64,000 bases of DNA from Actinomadura latina NBRC 106108 (lineage in GTDB: Bacteria; Actinomycetota; Actinomycetes; Streptosporangiales; Streptosporangiaceae). The position numbers were made by a program, and so were the translations under genes. The first letter of the stretch is position 1. The number at the start of each line of letters is the position of its first letter. The notes below the pieces were generated by a model, which made no database searches, was not told the DNA's origin, and saw nothing but the letters and a program-made list of their open reading frames with translations. The stretch lies in the NCBI RefSeq assembly GCF_001552195.1, contig NZ_BCQS01000013.1, forward strand, positions 62,001 through 126,000, read 5' to 3'. Below, piece by piece: positions 37,609 to 46,190 of this stretch.

Positions 37609-38843
37609 CGCGGCCACTGGCCCGGGTGGGGATCCCCGGGATGCCGTCCAGGCAGGGCATCACCTGCCCGTACTGCTTCGCGCCGGTGGCGCCGCAGCGG
37701 GTGCTGTTCCGGTGCCGCGGGCAGGTGGGGCGGCGCCAGGGCTGCGCGCCGGTGCTCGACGAGGAGCTGGCCGAGTACACCGGGTCCACCGCGGGCGCCT
37801 CCTTGCCGCCGGTGTTCGCCGCGGCCGGGAGGAAGGGGCGGGCCGACTGCCCGCGGTGCGGGCTGCCGACGGGGAACCGGGCCTGTCCCGGGTGCCACAA
37901 TCCGCTGCCGTCCGCCTACTGCGATTCACCCGGGCGCATCGTGGCGCTCGTGGGGGCCAAGAACGCCGGGAAGAGCACGTACATCGCGGTGCTGCTGCAC
38001 GAGCTGATGAACCGGGTCGGGACGGAGCTGGACGCGTCGCTCGTGGCGTGCGACGACCGGACGATCGAGCGGTACAAGCGCGACTTCGCGCGGCCCCTGC
38101 TGGAGGAACGGCGGCTGCTGCCGACCACGGCCAGCGCCGCGACCGGTCCGCGCGAGCCGCTGGTGTACCTGCTGACGCGGACGCGGCGGGGGCGCTTCTC
38201 GCGTGCGCGCAACGAGTCGCTGGCGCTGGTGCTGTTCGACACGGCGGGCGAGGACCTGCGCAGCAGGGAGGTCACCGACCTGCACCTGCGGTACCTGGAG
38301 GCCGCCGACGCCGTCATCTTCCTCGTCGATCCGCTGGAGCTGCCCGGCGCGCGGGCGGGCGTGCGGGACGCCGTCCCGGGGCCGCGCGCCGCGGGCGAGG
38401 ACCCCGACAGCGAGCCGCTGAACGTCATCGCCCGGGTGACGGAGGCGCTGCGGCAGCGGCACGGGACCCGTCCGGGCGAGCCGCTGCCGGTGCCCGTCGC
38501 GGTCGCGCTCACGAAGATCGACGTGCTGCGGCCGGGGCTGCTGGAGCAGTCGGCGCTGCACCGGTCGCGGTCCGGGCAGGGCGTCCTGGACCTGGACGAC
38601 CGGGACGCGGTGGACGAGCAGGTCCGGGCGCTGCTGCACGACTGGCAGGCCGGGCAGCTCGACACCTACCTCGGCCAGCAGTACGCCGACCACGCGCTGT
38701 TCGGGCTGTCGGCGCTCGGCGGCGTCCCCGAGCGGGGACGCGTCGGCGCGGGCGGCGTCCGGCCGTACCGGGCCGAGGACCCGCTGCTGTGGCTGCTGTA
38801 CCGGTTCGGGATGCTCGACGGCGTCCGCCCCGGAGGTGGCTAG
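37605..38843 (+). CDS. Zinc-ribbon TRAFAC-type GTPase (DO-GTPase-like)
   Basis: 412-residue GTP-binding protein. N-terminal Cys pairs (CPYC ~21, CPRCG ~83, CPGC ~94) look like zinc ribbons. G1 P-loop GAKNAGKS is near 117, G3 DTAGED near 212, G4 TKID near 303. The start overlaps the stop of the Fn3 gene, and its TAG overlaps the GTG of the next gene. From memory, Pfam families called DO-GTPase1/2 come from proteins of this type in predicted NTP-dependent conflict systems; I cannot search to confirm. It is probably soluble, as no membrane segment is visible. Confidence 0.85.
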   Translation: MTRPLARVGIPGMPSRQGITCPYCFAPVAPQRVLFRCRGQVGRRQGCAPVLDEELAEYTGSTAGASLPPVFAAAGRKGRADCPRCGLPTGNRACPGCHNPLPSAYCDSPGRIVALVGAKNAGKSTYIAVLLHELMNRVGTELDASLVACDDRTIERYKRDFARPLLEERRLLPTTASAATGPREPLVYLLTRTRRGRFSRARNESLALVLFDTAGEDLRSREVTDLHLRYLEAADAVIFLVDPLELPGARAGVRDAVPGPRAAGEDPDSEPLNVIARVTEALRQRHGTRPGEPLPVPVAVALTKIDVLRPGLLEQSALHRSRSGQGVLDLDDRDAVDEQVRALLHDWQAGQLDTYLGQQYADHALFGLSALGGVPERGRVGAGGVRPYRAEDPLLWLLYRFGMLDGVRPGGG

Positions 38844-40840
38844 TGGCCTGGCAGCTGCACTACACGTCGGCGCGGCGCGGGCCGACCGGCCGGGCCGGGT
38901 TCCAGTTCGTCGCGGAGACGCCGGGCCTGCCGGACGGGCTCCGGGCGGGCGTGACGCCGTACCTGTCGTACCGCCCGCCGCCGGACGCGCCGCTGTCCCC
39001 CGACGACTCCGAGCTGGGCCTGTTCCCGGTGTCGCTGCTGTACGACCGGGTGGACGGGCGTCCGCTGCTGCTGCGCTGCCGCTACCTCGGCCGCGACTAC
39101 TCGGGGCGCTACGGCAACTTCTTCGCGCACGCGGTGGTGGCGGAGCCCGAGGAGCTGGAGGGGCTGCGGCCCGCCGAGCTGTGGCACGCCGCGCACTGGA
39201 CGCAGTCGCCGGTGCCCGGCACCGTCCTCGACCCGCTGGACGAGCTGACTCCGGGCGCCGCGCTCGATCCCGAGGCCCTCGCCGCGTGGCTCGCCGGGTC
39301 CGGCCCGGACGACCCGTACGCGCTGCTCGCCCGGCTGGTCGACGCGGTCGCCGGCGTCCTGGGCAGGGGCCACGGACGCGTCGTGCTGGTCGCCGACGAC
39401 GTCGAGCTCATCGCGCGCTGGATCGCGGTCGTGTCGTACTCGCTGCCGGTCGCGGCGGCGGCGCGGCTGTCGTTCGTCACCTACACCGCCGACCCGGACG
39501 GCGCCGCGCAGCGCCTCGTCGGGACCACGCCCGCGGTCTGGGCCGCCGTCCGCCACCACGCCTCGCACGCGTCCGCGTTCGACCTGCGCGAGGGCGGCGC
39601 GGACGGCCGGGCGAGCCGCTTCGCGCGGACCGTCGCGGACTGCTGGCGCGCGGCCGACTTCGGCGGCCTCGACGCCCTCGGCGAGCTGGCGCCGCCGGAC
39701 GACCCCGGGCGGGAGGGCGCCGCCGCGCTGCTGGCGCTGTGCCGGGGCGACGCGGCCGTCACGGCGGAGGAGGAGCGCGCGGCGGCGGAGCTGCTGGCGC
39801 GGCACGGGTCCGGGATCCCCGAATGGGTGTGGCGCGACCTCGTGCCCGGCGTCCCGTCCATGGGGCTCGATCTGGCGCTCACCGTGCACGGGCGGGCCCC
39901 GGCCGCGCTGCGCGACGCGGTGCTGGACGGGGTGCTGGACGGGATGGCCGCCGGTCTCGCGGCGGGGCGGGCGGCGCCGCTGACGCCGGACGGCTGCGAT
40001 CTGCTGTACCAGCACGCCGCGCGGCTGCGGGCCGTGCCCGGCGTCGCGGTCCCCGTGCTCACGTCCGTCGCCCGGAGGCACCGGGGGCGCCGGATCGCGG
40101 TCACGGGCGAGCTGCTGCGGCTGGACGGCGCCGACGGCGCCGACCTCGACGCGGCGCTCCGCGAGGTGTGGGAGGCGCCGCCGTCCGCCGGCGAGTGCAC
40201 GGACCTCCTGGACGCGCACGGGCCGCATCCCGCGCTGGCCGTCCTGCCGTCCCGCACGTTCACGCGACTCGCCTTCCCCGGCGGCGAGCACCTCGCCGAC
40301 ACGGCGACGCTGCGGCTCGCCGCACGGGTCCGGGAGGTCATGCCGGACGGGCCCGCCGGACGCGACGCCGCCGTCGTCCAGGCGTACGGGACGGCGATCA
40401 CCGCGAGACCGGAGGGCGCGGCACGGGCTCTGGAGGCGATCGCGGACGCGGCCGGCGCGACCCGGCAGCTCGCCGACGAGGCGTTCGTCGGCGCGGCGCG
40501 CCGGCTGGCCGGGCGGCCGCCGCGGTTCCGGGCCGAGCTGCTCGCGGCCGTGCCCGCGCCCGTCCGGGCCCGGGTCGCCGAGCGGTGGACCGCCGAGCTG
40601 GCCGGCCGGGCCCGCGCCGGCCGCGGCCCGCTGCTCGGACGCGAGATCGAGCAGCGCAACGACCTGGTCGAGGTCGTGCTCCGGCTGCGCAAGGGCGGCG
40701 TCGCCGAGCCGTCCCTGGAGGCGTGGGCGCGGGCCGCGGCCGGGCGGTGGCTGGCCGGCAAGCAGCTCGACGCGCACCTGGCGCGCAGCCCCGAGCTGCG
40801 CGCCGCGCTCCGCGACCTCCTCGCCGAAGGCGGGGGGTGA
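38843..40840 (+). CDS. GTPase-associated protein, GAP1-like
   Basis: 665-residue protein. The N-terminal domain (~1-130; WQLHYTSARRGPTGRAGFQFVA, then RYGNFFAHAVV near 93) is beta-rich and resembles the GAP1-N2 domain as I recall it. The middle (~145-260, with ARLSFVTYTADP) and an Ala/Arg-rich helical C-terminal region would correspond to GAP1-M and GAP1-C. Its GTG overlaps the last base of the GTPase stop, strong evidence for a joint complex. No catalytic motif is visible. A regulator, adaptor or effector partner of the GTPases is likely. Confidence 0.72.
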   Translation: MAWQLHYTSARRGPTGRAGFQFVAETPGLPDGLRAGVTPYLSYRPPPDAPLSPDDSELGLFPVSLLYDRVDGRPLLLRCRYLGRDYSGRYGNFFAHAVVAEPEELEGLRPAELWHAAHWTQSPVPGTVLDPLDELTPGAALDPEALAAWLAGSGPDDPYALLARLVDAVAGVLGRGHGRVVLVADDVELIARWIAVVSYSLPVAAAARLSFVTYTADPDGAAQRLVGTTPAVWAAVRHHASHASAFDLREGGADGRASRFARTVADCWRAADFGGLDALGELAPPDDPGREGAAALLALCRGDAAVTAEEERAAAELLARHGSGIPEWVWRDLVPGVPSMGLDLALTVHGRAPAALRDAVLDGVLDGMAAGLAAGRAAPLTPDGCDLLYQHAARLRAVPGVAVPVLTSVARRHRGRRIAVTGELLRLDGADGADLDAALREVWEAPPSAGECTDLLDAHGPHPALAVLPSRTFTRLAFPGGEHLADTATLRLAARVREVMPDGPAGRDAAVVQAYGTAITARPEGAARALEAIADAAGATRQLADEAFVGAARRLAGRPPRFRAELLAAVPAPVRARVAERWTAELAGRARAGRGPLLGREIEQRNDLVEVVLRLRKGGVAEPSLEAWARAAAGRWLAGKQLDAHLARSPELRAALRDLLAEGGG

Positions 40841-40844
40841 GGGC

Positions 40845-42572
40845 GTGCAGCCGATCATCGTGCTGCTGCTGATCGCCGTGTGGCTGGGCGCCATGTGGCT
40901 CGGGTTCATGTACGTGTTCCCCGTGCTGTTCGCCGCGACGCTGGTCGTCGCCGGGGCCGCCGCCCTCGGCGTGTACTGCCTGCACGCGTGCCGGACGCTC
41001 GCGCCGTCCAGCCTGGAGGGCCCGTCGCCGGTCGCCGCGCCGGACGTCGCCTACCGGCACTACCTGCTCGGCCAGGTGTGGCGCGACTGGTGGACGATCA
41101 GCCGCACGGTCGTCCCGCAGGTGTACCGGACGGCCCGCGGCATCGTCGTGAGGCTGACGCGGACGCTCCTCGGCGGCCCGTGGGGGTTCTTCGTCTTCCC
41201 GGTCTGGCTGGCGCTGTGCGCGGGCATCGTCGCCGCCGCCGTCCCCGCCTCGGTGTTCGTGCTGACGCTGACCGTCCTGTACGGGGTGGTCGCGGCGGCC
41301 GGGCTCGCGGTCTGGCTGGCCTGCGTGCTCGTCCTCGCGGCGGTGGAGCGCGGCTTCATGATGTACGGGCGGATCCTCCAGACCTGCCCGCACCCGTTCT
41401 GCTACGAGCGCATCGGCCTGCCTGAGTACGAATGCCCGGGATGCGGGGCGCGGCACCGGCATCTCGCGCCGGGCGCGGGTGGCGCGTTCCGGAACGTGTG
41501 CCGCTGCGGGGCGCGGCTGCCCACGACCGTCCCGCTCGGACGTTTCCGGCTCGCCGCGTACTGCCCGCACTGCGGCGGGCGGCTGCCGGAGCGGATCGGG
41601 CGCGTCCGCGTGGAGCCGCTGCCGTTCGTCGGCGGCCCGGCGGCAGGCAAGACCACGTTCATGGTCCTCGGCATACGGGCGCTGCACGCGCGGGCCCGCG
41701 CCGTGCACGGGCGGCTGGCGTTCGTCGAGCAGCGGCACGCCCAGGCGTACGCGGGCGCGATACGCGAGTTCCAGCGCGGCGGACGGCTCGCCAAGACCGG
41801 CCCGGAACTGCCCCTGGCCACCATGGTGGACGTCGAGCTTCCAGGTCGCGCGCGGCGCATCCTGTACCTGTTCGATCCCGCCGGTGAGCACTACACGGGC
41901 GCGACGGAGGTCGAGTCACTGCGCTACCTCGACCACAGTGAGGCGCTGCTGTTCATCGTGGACCCGTTCGCCCTCCCCCACCTGCGCCGCACCCTCACCG
42001 GGGACGAACGCCAGTTCATCGACCAGGCCGCCGTGTCGTCGGAGGAGGACCCGGCCGACACCCTGCAGCGGGTGCTGAACGACCTGCGGTCCCGTCCCGA
42101 CCAGGGGCGGCAGAAACGGGTCGCCGTCGTCGTCACCAAGACCGACCTGCTGGTCCGCACCGAGATCGGCCGCTGCCTGGGCGCCGACGGCGACGGCGAC
42201 CTCCGCGCCTGGCTGGGTCGCGTCGGCCTCGGCAACACCGTCCGCACCCTCGACCAGGTCGCCTCACAGGTGCGGTACTTCGCGTCGGGTCTGGCCACCG
42301 AGCCGGCGGACGTCGCCGAGCTGCTCGGCTGGGTGACCGGTCTCGGGCCCGCCGGGACGTCCAACGGCGACGCGCCCCTCACCGACGCGCCGCCGGAGCC
42401 GCCCGGAACGGCGCCGCTGCGCGCCCCCTGGCCGGTGCGCGGACGGGGCTCGGGCCGCGTTCCCGCCGGGTACCAGGTCGGACGCTGGGCCGTGCTGTCC
42501 GGGGTGTCGGCCCTGACCATCGCGACCGTCACCGGAGCCGTCGTCGCCGCGGCCGAGCGATTCCCGTTCTGA
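40845..42572 (+). CDS. Membrane-anchored zinc-ribbon GTPase (DO-GTPase2-like)
   Basis: 575-residue GTPase. Two N-terminal hydrophobic segments (~4-46) and further ones around 122-168 anchor it in the membrane. These are followed by zinc-ribbon Cys groups (CPHPFC, CPGCG, CRCG, CPHCG, ~185-250). The GTPase domain has G1 GGPAAGKTT near 263, G3 DPAGE near 344 and G4 TKTD near 431. A last hydrophobic segment lies near 546-566. GTG follows 4 bp after the GAP1-like gene. The pair of related GTPases, one soluble and one membranous, suggests a switch linking cytosol and membrane (inference). Confidence 0.85.
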   Translation: MQPIIVLLLIAVWLGAMWLGFMYVFPVLFAATLVVAGAAALGVYCLHACRTLAPSSLEGPSPVAAPDVAYRHYLLGQVWRDWWTISRTVVPQVYRTARGIVVRLTRTLLGGPWGFFVFPVWLALCAGIVAAAVPASVFVLTLTVLYGVVAAAGLAVWLACVLVLAAVERGFMMYGRILQTCPHPFCYERIGLPEYECPGCGARHRHLAPGAGGAFRNVCRCGARLPTTVPLGRFRLAAYCPHCGGRLPERIGRVRVEPLPFVGGPAAGKTTFMVLGIRALHARARAVHGRLAFVEQRHAQAYAGAIREFQRGGRLAKTGPELPLATMVDVELPGRARRILYLFDPAGEHYTGATEVESLRYLDHSEALLFIVDPFALPHLRRTLTGDERQFIDQAAVSSEEDPADTLQRVLNDLRSRPDQGRQKRVAVVVTKTDLLVRTEIGRCLGADGDGDLRAWLGRVGLGNTVRTLDQVASQVRYFASGLATEPADVAELLGWVTGLGPAGTSNGDAPLTDAPPEPPGTAPLRAPWPVRGRGSGRVPAGYQVGRWAVLSGVSALTIATVTGAVVAAAERFPF

Positions 42573-42653
42573 CCCGAGGCTCGACTACGACCAGCTGGTC
42601 ACTACTGTTTGCCCGTCCGATCCCGAGTACGCCCGTCAGCTTTGGAGACCCCC

Positions 42654-43895
42654 ATGACGCAGGCGGCCGACGCGCGCGCCGGAACCTCCCCGGCCGGGCC
42701 GCAGAACCGGCGGCTCGCGCTGATCTTCCTGCTCGGCACGCTGACGGCCGTCGCACCGCTGTCGATCGACATGTACCTGCCGGCGCTGCCCGCGCTCACC
42801 GGCGACCTGTCGACGGGCGCGGTGCAGGCGCAGCTCACGCTGACGGCGTGCGTCGCGGGCCTCGCCGTCGGGCAGGCCGTGGCGGGGCCGCTGAGCGACC
42901 GGCTCGGACGGCGCCGGCCGCTGCTGGCCGGGCTCGCCGCCTACGCCGCCGCGTCGCTGCTGTGCGCCGCCGCGCCGACCGTGGAGACGCTCATCGCGCT
43001 GCGGCTGGTGCAGGGCGCCGCCGGGGCCGCCGGGATCGTGATCGCGCGGGCGATCGTCCGGGACCTGTACGACGGGGTCGCGGCGGCGAAGTTCTTCTCG
43101 GTGCTGATGCTCATCAACGGGCTGGCGCCGATTCTCGCGCCGGTGCTGGGCGGGCAGTTGCTGCGGGTCGTGCCGTGGCCGGGCGTGTTCGCCGTCCTCG
43201 CCGGAATCGGCGTGGCGCTGTTCCTGGCTTCGCTGGCGGGGCTGAGGGAGACGCTGCCGCCCGAGCGGCGCGAAACAGGCGGGCTGCGGGCGACGGCGGG
43301 AACGTTCCAGGCGCTCCTGCGCGACCGGGCGTTCGTCGGGTACGCCCTCACGATGGGCCTGGCGTTCGCGGCGCTGTTCACCTACATCTCGGGTTCGCCG
43401 TTCGTGCTGCAGGACATCTACGGGCTCTCGCCGCAGGCGTTCAGCCTCGCGTTCGGCGCCAACTCGCTCGGGCTCGTGGCCGCCGGGCAGGCCGGCGGCG
43501 CGCTCGCCGGGCGGGTGCCGCTGCGGCGGCTGCTGGCCGCCGGGCTCGCGGTCGTGGCCGCCGGCGGAATCGGGCTGCTCGCCGCGGTCCTCGCGGGCGC
43601 GGGCCTGTACGGGGTGCTGCCGGCGCTGTTCCTCGTCGCGTCCGGGCAGGGGCTGATCCTGCCGAACGCCACGGCGCTGGCGCTGTCGGGACGCCCGCCC
43701 CGGGTGGCCGGGAGCGCGTCGGCGCTGCTCGGGGTCGCGCAGTTCGCGCTGGGCGGCGCCGCCGCACCGCTCGCCGGGGTCGCGGGGCCGGACACCGCCG
43801 TCCCGATGGCGGTGTCCATCGCGGCCCTCTCCATGCTCGCGGCGGCCGTCACCGCGACCGCCACGCGCCCCGCGAAGGTTGTGTCACAGAACTGA
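42654..43895 (+). CDS. Bcr/CflA-type MFS drug efflux transporter
   Basis: 413-residue 12-segment major facilitator of the DHA1 Bcr/CflA group. Signs: APLSIDMYLPALP in segment 1 (group hallmark), loop 2-3 motif GPLSDRLGRRRPL near 75, and PVLGGQLL in segment 5. ATG 42654 follows GGAG; upstream in-frame codons lack a site. It is 81 bp downstream of the GTPase operon on the same strand but is of a different kind, so membership in that system is doubtful. Confidence 0.88.
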   Translation: MTQAADARAGTSPAGPQNRRLALIFLLGTLTAVAPLSIDMYLPALPALTGDLSTGAVQAQLTLTACVAGLAVGQAVAGPLSDRLGRRRPLLAGLAAYAAASLLCAAAPTVETLIALRLVQGAAGAAGIVIARAIVRDLYDGVAAAKFFSVLMLINGLAPILAPVLGGQLLRVVPWPGVFAVLAGIGVALFLASLAGLRETLPPERRETGGLRATAGTFQALLRDRAFVGYALTMGLAFAALFTYISGSPFVLQDIYGLSPQAFSLAFGANSLGLVAAGQAGGALAGRVPLRRLLAAGLAVVAAGGIGLLAAVLAGAGLYGVLPALFLVASGQGLILPNATALALSGRPPRVAGSASALLGVAQFALGGAAAPLAGVAGPDTAVPMAVSIAALSMLAAAVTATATRPAKVVSQN

Positions 43896-43914
43896 CGCGA
43901 CGTACGGTCGGGAT

Positions 43915-44370
43915 GTGATCATTCGCATCGGCATGGCCCCGGCGGCGTCCACCCTCGGGCCCGACGCGCTGACCGCGTCCGAGCCGGAGCTGCGTCGCAC
44001 CGGGCGGCTCTCGGACGGATGGCTCGCCGCGTTCACCACCCCGGCCGAGGGCGAGCGCGGCCGGCTGACCGTCCAGGAGACGGCGGCGGGTGCCGGGCGC
44101 GAGATCGAGGAGGAGCACTTCGGCGCGGTCGTGCCCTACCGGCGCGGGCCGCTGCCGGCCGAGGCGGAGGCCCGGTTCGCCCGTGTGCGGCGGGTCAGCG
44201 GGCCCGCCCCCCTCAAGGACGTCGCCCCCGATCTGGACGGCCTGGAGGCGCATCTCGGGCGGCTCGTCGAGGCGGGGCTGTCGAAGTTCGTCCTGGCGCC
44301 GCTCTCACCGCCGGACGACTGGGACGCCGAACTCGCCGACGTCCGCGACGCCGCGCTGCATCTCCAGACG
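43915..44370 (+). pseudogene. Internally deleted LLM-class oxidoreductase relic
   Basis: The frame begins with an N-terminal strand like that of F420-dependent luciferase-like enzymes (VIIRIGMAPAASTLGPDAL), then jumps directly to the family's C-terminal third (SELRRTGRLSDGW-like, here EPELRRTGRLSDGWLAAF; then EEHFGAVVPY, GLSKFVLAPL, LHLQT). About 170 residues of the barrel core are missing. The frame has no stop after LQT and runs on antisense through the TetR gene. An 11-bp tandem repeat (GCGCTGGTCCA/G) follows at 44373-44394. Subfamily assignment is from memory. Confidence 0.65.
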
Positions 44371-44397
44371 CGGCGCTGGTCCAGCGCTGGTCCGGCG

Positions 44398-45009
44398 CTA
44401 GGCCAGGGCGGCCAGGACGAAGCCGGCGACCTCGTCCGCCAGTCGCGCCGCCGGCTTCGGGCCGTCCGGGCGGTACCAGGCCGGCATCTGGTTGACCATG
44501 CCGAGCGCGACGATCGTGACGGTATCGGCGGGCGTGGCGGTGCTGAACACGCCGTCCCGCTGGCCCTGCTCGACGATGCTGCGGAACGTCACGTGGTAGC
44601 GGCGGCGGTCGGCGCGGACCGAGCGCATCCGGGCGTCGTCCAGCCGGTCCTTCTCGCGGGCGAACACCTTCGCCTCGTCGATGTGCTCCGCCGTGCTGAG
44701 GATCAGCCCGGTCAGCACCGCGTGGACGGCCTCGCGCGGCGGCAGCCCGCGCGCCAGCACGGCGCCGAGGTCGGAGAGCTGGCGGGCGATCAGCGAGTGG
44801 TAGATCTCGTAGAGGAGATCGTCCTTGGAGTCGAAGTAGTGGTAGAGCGCGCCCTTGGTGACCTCGGCCGCCTCGACGATGCCCTGCACGGACGTCCCGT
44901 CGAAGCCGCGCTCGGCGAACATCCGGAGGGCGGCGTCCAGGATGCGCCGCTCCACGGCGCTCTGCCGGACGGGCGCCGTCGACTCCGGCACCGGTACCGT
45001 GTCCGTCAC
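44398..45009 (-). CDS. TetR family regulator
   Basis: 203-residue repressor. HTH at ~20-65 (GTSVQGIVEAAEVTKGALYHYFDSK). The C-terminal ligand domain (~85-200; STAEHIDEAKVFAREKDRL) resembles regulators of acyl-CoA or steroid catabolism such as the KstR2 type. GTG start 6 bp after GGAGGT. It is divergent from the phosphotriesterase-family gene with a perfect 14-bp palindrome between them, and probably represses both. The ligand is unknown. Confidence 0.87.
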   Translation of the reverse strand: MTDTVPVPESTAPVRQSAVERRILDAALRMFAERGFDGTSVQGIVEAAEVTKGALYHYFDSKDDLLYEIYHSLIARQLSDLGAVLARGLPPREAVHAVLTGLILSTAEHIDEAKVFAREKDRLDDARMRSVRADRRRYHVTFRSIVEQGQRDGVFSTATPADTVTIVALGMVNQMPAWYRPDGPKPAARLADEVAGFVLAALA

Positions 45010-45072
45010 CTGGGCACCTCCATGGGGAGCGGGGCATTGACGCGGGTGCGTCCGTGTCTTAGCTTGCCAGAA

Positions 45073-45086
45073 ACCGACCGGTCGGT
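45073..45086. promoter_or_regulatory. Perfect 14-bp palindrome, TetR operator
   Basis: ACCGACCGGTCGGT is self-complementary. It lies 34 bp upstream of the phosphotriesterase-like ATG and 63 bp from the TetR start. This is the strongest operator candidate in the window. Confidence 0.75.
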
Positions 45087-45120
45087 ATGCACCGGTGGCG
45101 CGAATTTTCGAGGAGTGCCG

Positions 45121-46101
45121 ATGCCCGCAGTAGAGACCGTCCGCGGCCCCGTCGACGTCACCGGCCTGGGACGCACGTTCATGCACGAGCACGTCTTCGT
45201 CCTCAGCACCGAGAACGTCGAGAACTACGGCCTGGGCGACTGGTGGGACGAGGAGGAGAAGGTCTCCGACGCCGTCGGCAAGCTCCGCGAGCTGGCCGGC
45301 CGCGGCATCACCACGATCGCCGACCCGACCGTGTGGGGGCTCGGCCGCTACATCCCGCGCATCCAGCGGATCGCCGAGCAGGTGCCCGAGCTCAACATCG
45401 TCGTCGCGACGGGCATCTACACCTACAACGACATCCCGTTCCAGTTCCACTTCCGGGGTCCCGGCACGATGCTGGACGAGGGCCCCGACCCGATGATCGC
45501 GCACTTCACCCGAGACCTGACCGAGGGCATCGCCGGGACCGGCGTCAAGGCCGCGTTCCTCAAGTGCGCGGTGGACGCCCCCGGCCTCACCCCGGGCGTC
45601 GAGCGGATCCTGCGGGCCGTCGCCGGGGCGCACCGGGAGACGGGCGCGCCGGTCACCGTCCACACCGAGAGCTCGATCCACGCGGGCCGGACGGTCGTGG
45701 ACATCCTCGGCAAGGAGGGCGTCGACCTCGCCAAGGTCGTCATCGGGCACGCGGGCGACAGCAACGACCTCGACTACCTGATGGAGCTCGCCGACACCGG
45801 CGCGATCCTCGGCATGGACCGGTTCGGCCTCGACATCATCAACCCGACCGGGAACCGGGTCGCGACCATCGCGTCCCTGTGCGAGCGCGGATACGCCGAC
45901 CGGATCGTCCTCAGCCACGACGCGAGCTGCTTCATCGACTGGTTCGGCCCCGACCCGGCGACCGTCCCGGCGATGCAGCCGAACTGGAACTACCGCCACA
46001 TCAGCGACGACGTCCTGCCCGCCCTGCGCGCCGCCGGCGTCACCGGCGCCCAGCTCGACCAGATGCTGGTCGAGAACCCCAGGCGCTACTTCACCCGCTG
46101 A
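45121..46101 (+). CDS. Phosphotriesterase-family metal hydrolase
   Basis: 326-residue amidohydrolase-superfamily protein of the phosphotriesterase (PHP/PLL) family. Its binuclear metal site is visible: HEHVF near residue 22, the Lys of AAFLKCAVD near 144 (normally carbamylated), HTE near 180, GHAGDSND near 209, and HDAS near 270. Members hydrolyse lactones or organophosphates; the native substrate here is unknown. ATG after GAGGAG. It is controlled in all likelihood by the divergent TetR through the palindrome upstream. Confidence 0.88.
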   Translation: MPAVETVRGPVDVTGLGRTFMHEHVFVLSTENVENYGLGDWWDEEEKVSDAVGKLRELAGRGITTIADPTVWGLGRYIPRIQRIAEQVPELNIVVATGIYTYNDIPFQFHFRGPGTMLDEGPDPMIAHFTRDLTEGIAGTGVKAAFLKCAVDAPGLTPGVERILRAVAGAHRETGAPVTVHTESSIHAGRTVVDILGKEGVDLAKVVIGHAGDSNDLDYLMELADTGAILGMDRFGLDIINPTGNRVATIASLCERGYADRIVLSHDASCFIDWFGPDPATVPAMQPNWNYRHISDDVLPALRAAGVTGAQLDQMLVENPRRYFTR

Positions 46102-46190
46102 CCCGCGCGCCCCGGCGCCTCCCCCGACATATCGGACTAATCCCGGGAGATCGGGAATCATTGGGGGAATCTGCGGGAGGAGGCACCGAG

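Noticed and set aside
42654..43895. Bcr/CflA transporter as the seventh gene of the GTPase operon
   Set aside because: An 81-bp gap breaks the overlapping pattern, and the family is an ordinary drug exporter.
43879..46101. A 740-codon fusion of an oxidoreductase piece with the phosphotriesterase
   Set aside because: The middle is antisense to a clear TetR gene, and the phosphotriesterase has its own start, RBS and operator; the frame is open only by chance.
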